Shown: one piece after another, positions 62,701 to 64,000 of the stretch
How positions within the stretch are numbered: the stretch's first letter is position 1
How the letters are laid out: every line of letters starts with the position of its first letter
NCBI GenBank assembly: GCA_013365365.1
Contig: JABVXU010000002.1
Location: forward strand, 350,001-414,000
Reading direction: 5' to 3'
DNA length: 64,000 bases
Source: Cruorifilaria tuberocauda
Lineage: Eukaryota; Nematoda; Chromadorea; Rhabditida; Onchocercidae
Notes under the pieces: model-generated
The model's database searches: none
Told to the model about the DNA's origin: nothing
What the model saw: the letters and a program-made list of their open reading frames with translations, nothing else
Position numbers and translations under genes: made by a program

Positions 62701-64000
62701 CATGTGTGTTCAGATATTAGAATTACAAGAAAAACATTTTCATTAGTGCTAAAGGAGCATAAGTGCCACATCTTAAGTAATTTAAAAATTTTTATATGGC
62801 ACTAAAAGCTATATATAAATTTTCGAAGCTACCTGTGAAACCAGCGTTCTTTTTCTCTAGCACTACGAGCAAAGAAATACAAACTTCGACCCCTTGTTAA
62901 ACCGTTACTTTGATCGTTTCCGCACTCATCAAAGCATAAACTAACATCTGAATTTCCTATATCACACTCTGCAAAAATAATTAAATATGAAAACTTAAAC
63001 AAGATACGCATTTTTTTGACTTAATCCAAACTCCCTAAAAAAAATTAAAATTTAGATAATGCAGTTCGAACTAATCTTAATATATTTACAGATATTATCT
63101 GCGTATTTGTGTAGTATAATTATTAAACAGTTTGATTATACATTGGTTACCCTAGCTTCGGCACAACTAATCTTTGTAAATTATCAGCGGAAATGGAAAA
63201 GAAACACATACGCGAATCACCATCGAAGTTTCCTTGAGAAAAATGTTTCATACCATTTCTACGCTTTATTTCTATTGTTTCTGATGATCTTAAAATGAAG
63301 TTTCATGCATTAAGTTCAGATAATGAGACTACTTGGAACCATCTGAACATACGCGTGAAAAGTTCGTGGTTGGCAATTTGCAAAATGACAAAATAGTTCA
63401 CAATGCTTTAGGCGAGAAGTATATATAGCAGTAACATGACATTAAGTTTCCTACGAATGGTGTACTCTGAGATTGTGATATCATAATTTATAAACCTACA
63501 ATTTAAGGATCTCAATTTTTCCTTTCAGTGCTTAAATAAATTCTCGACCTTATTTTCTTCTTTTTCTCTTTAGTTAACTTTCGTTCGATATCGCATTCTT
63601 CGTCACTGGATGATGCAGATTTTGCATATTCAATCGCTTCAATCACAGAAAAAGATCGTCGAAGTAATGGAAATGCCGATATTTCGCTATCTGTAGGAGC
63701 TAAGCGAATATGTATTGGATATTTACGACTCCACCAACGTCTTCTTGCTAAACGTTTGGGTCGCAGCGTGACCTAAACATATGAAACTAACTGATGCAAT
63801 TCGAGTTAAATGAAAACGACAAAAAAACAAAATGAAGTTACGAAGACAGAAATTATAGTACTGTAGCTCCCATTAAATTGTATATGCTTTGGCTCGAAAC
63901 TCCTGGTTCTGCCTCTGTTAATGTTGGATCATTATGGAATGCATGTTTGAGAACAGCTCGTTCTGGTCGTGAAATCCGCAATAAATTACCGTCAAGGCAT
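59730..64000 (-). CDS. TEX2-type SMP/PH lipid-transfer protein (5' part beyond the window)
   Basis: An endoplasmic-reticulum membrane-contact protein; in other animals TEX2 carries a PH domain and a lipid-binding SMP domain (family knowledge). Exons from the right edge: 64000-63862 (partial), 63772-63607, 62968-62833, 62478-62424, 62118-61985, 61883-61731, 61614-61533, 61222-61103, 60937-60842, 60780-60632, 60554-60446, 60161-60055, 59937-59730. All internal phases agree. Visible blocks: RISRPERAV, RWWSRKYPIHIRL, PH-type LYFFARSAREKERWFHRLRE, then SMP-type IFYDFCRDTHWCKQVQEKIQ, LGTIPPEIIAVHSP, WGLWIDFE, LAINIPPPPSDRLWYAFRAP and NLVCPNMDDLIIPVM near the C-terminus. The stop is TGA at 59732-59730. 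The N-terminal half, including the expected membrane segments, lies beyond 64000. An alternative donor at 62436 would drop four residues after the PH block. An acidic insert (DSDLPESPESSPDED) splits the SMP region. Confidence 0.93.

Noticed and set aside
1..64000. CRISPR arrays, bacterial operons, Wolbachia-derived inserts or rRNA genes
   Set aside because: No direct-repeat arrays, ribosome-binding-site-led gene strings, long uninterrupted bacterial-type frames or rRNA-like GC-rich blocks were seen. A similarity search would be needed to exclude small inserts.

Overview
The window reads as nuclear DNA of a nematode, most likely a clade III spirurid or filarial worm. It is strongly AT-rich and every confident gene is cut into many small exons. 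Introns usually end in TTTCAG or TTTTAG, some start codons sit just behind a splice acceptor with no upstream exon (typical of spliced-leader trans-splicing), and the proteins match metazoan families that nematodes have. Species is inferred from style only. No prokaryotic gene, CRISPR array or viral gene was seen.

Layout, left to right. (1) 701-4876 (+): a complete seven-exon FoxD forkhead factor, the unc-130 type. (2) 4877-16730: about 12 kb with no gene I can support, plausibly the regulatory territory of the forkhead gene, with two weak coding-like islands. (3) 16731-26200 (-): a near-complete phospholipase C gamma in about 28 exons; its first exon is not found. (4) 26201-33839: a second gene-poor stretch. 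(5) 33840-36396 (-) and 36935-42269 (-): an F-box/WD-repeat protein of the FBXW9 type lying 538 bp downstream of a MYST histone acetyltransferase with two PHD fingers (KAT6/MOZ type). The close same-strand spacing leaves room for an operon. (6) 44005-48111 (+): a leucine-rich-repeat protein in 12 exons, with a tRNA-derived SINE-like element in one intron. (7) 49073-49993 (-): a small, unrecognised three-exon candidate. (8) 50150-58711 (+): cysteine-rich, probably secreted or membrane protein(s) built from divergent modules ending in CC or CCC; one long gene or two tandem ones. (9) 59730-64000 (-): TEX2, with PH and SMP lipid-transfer regions, running off the right edge.

The genes do not form one pathway. 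Phospholipase C gamma and TEX2 both concern phospholipids; the forkhead factor and KAT6 concern transcription; FBXW9 probably acts as a ubiquitin-ligase receptor and the leucine-rich-repeat protein may. Exon models were built by hand from conserved residues, splice signals and phase. Nearly every internal exon length agrees with its phase; the junctions that do not agree are listed as such. The least explained part is the cysteine-rich array together with the small gene divergent from it.
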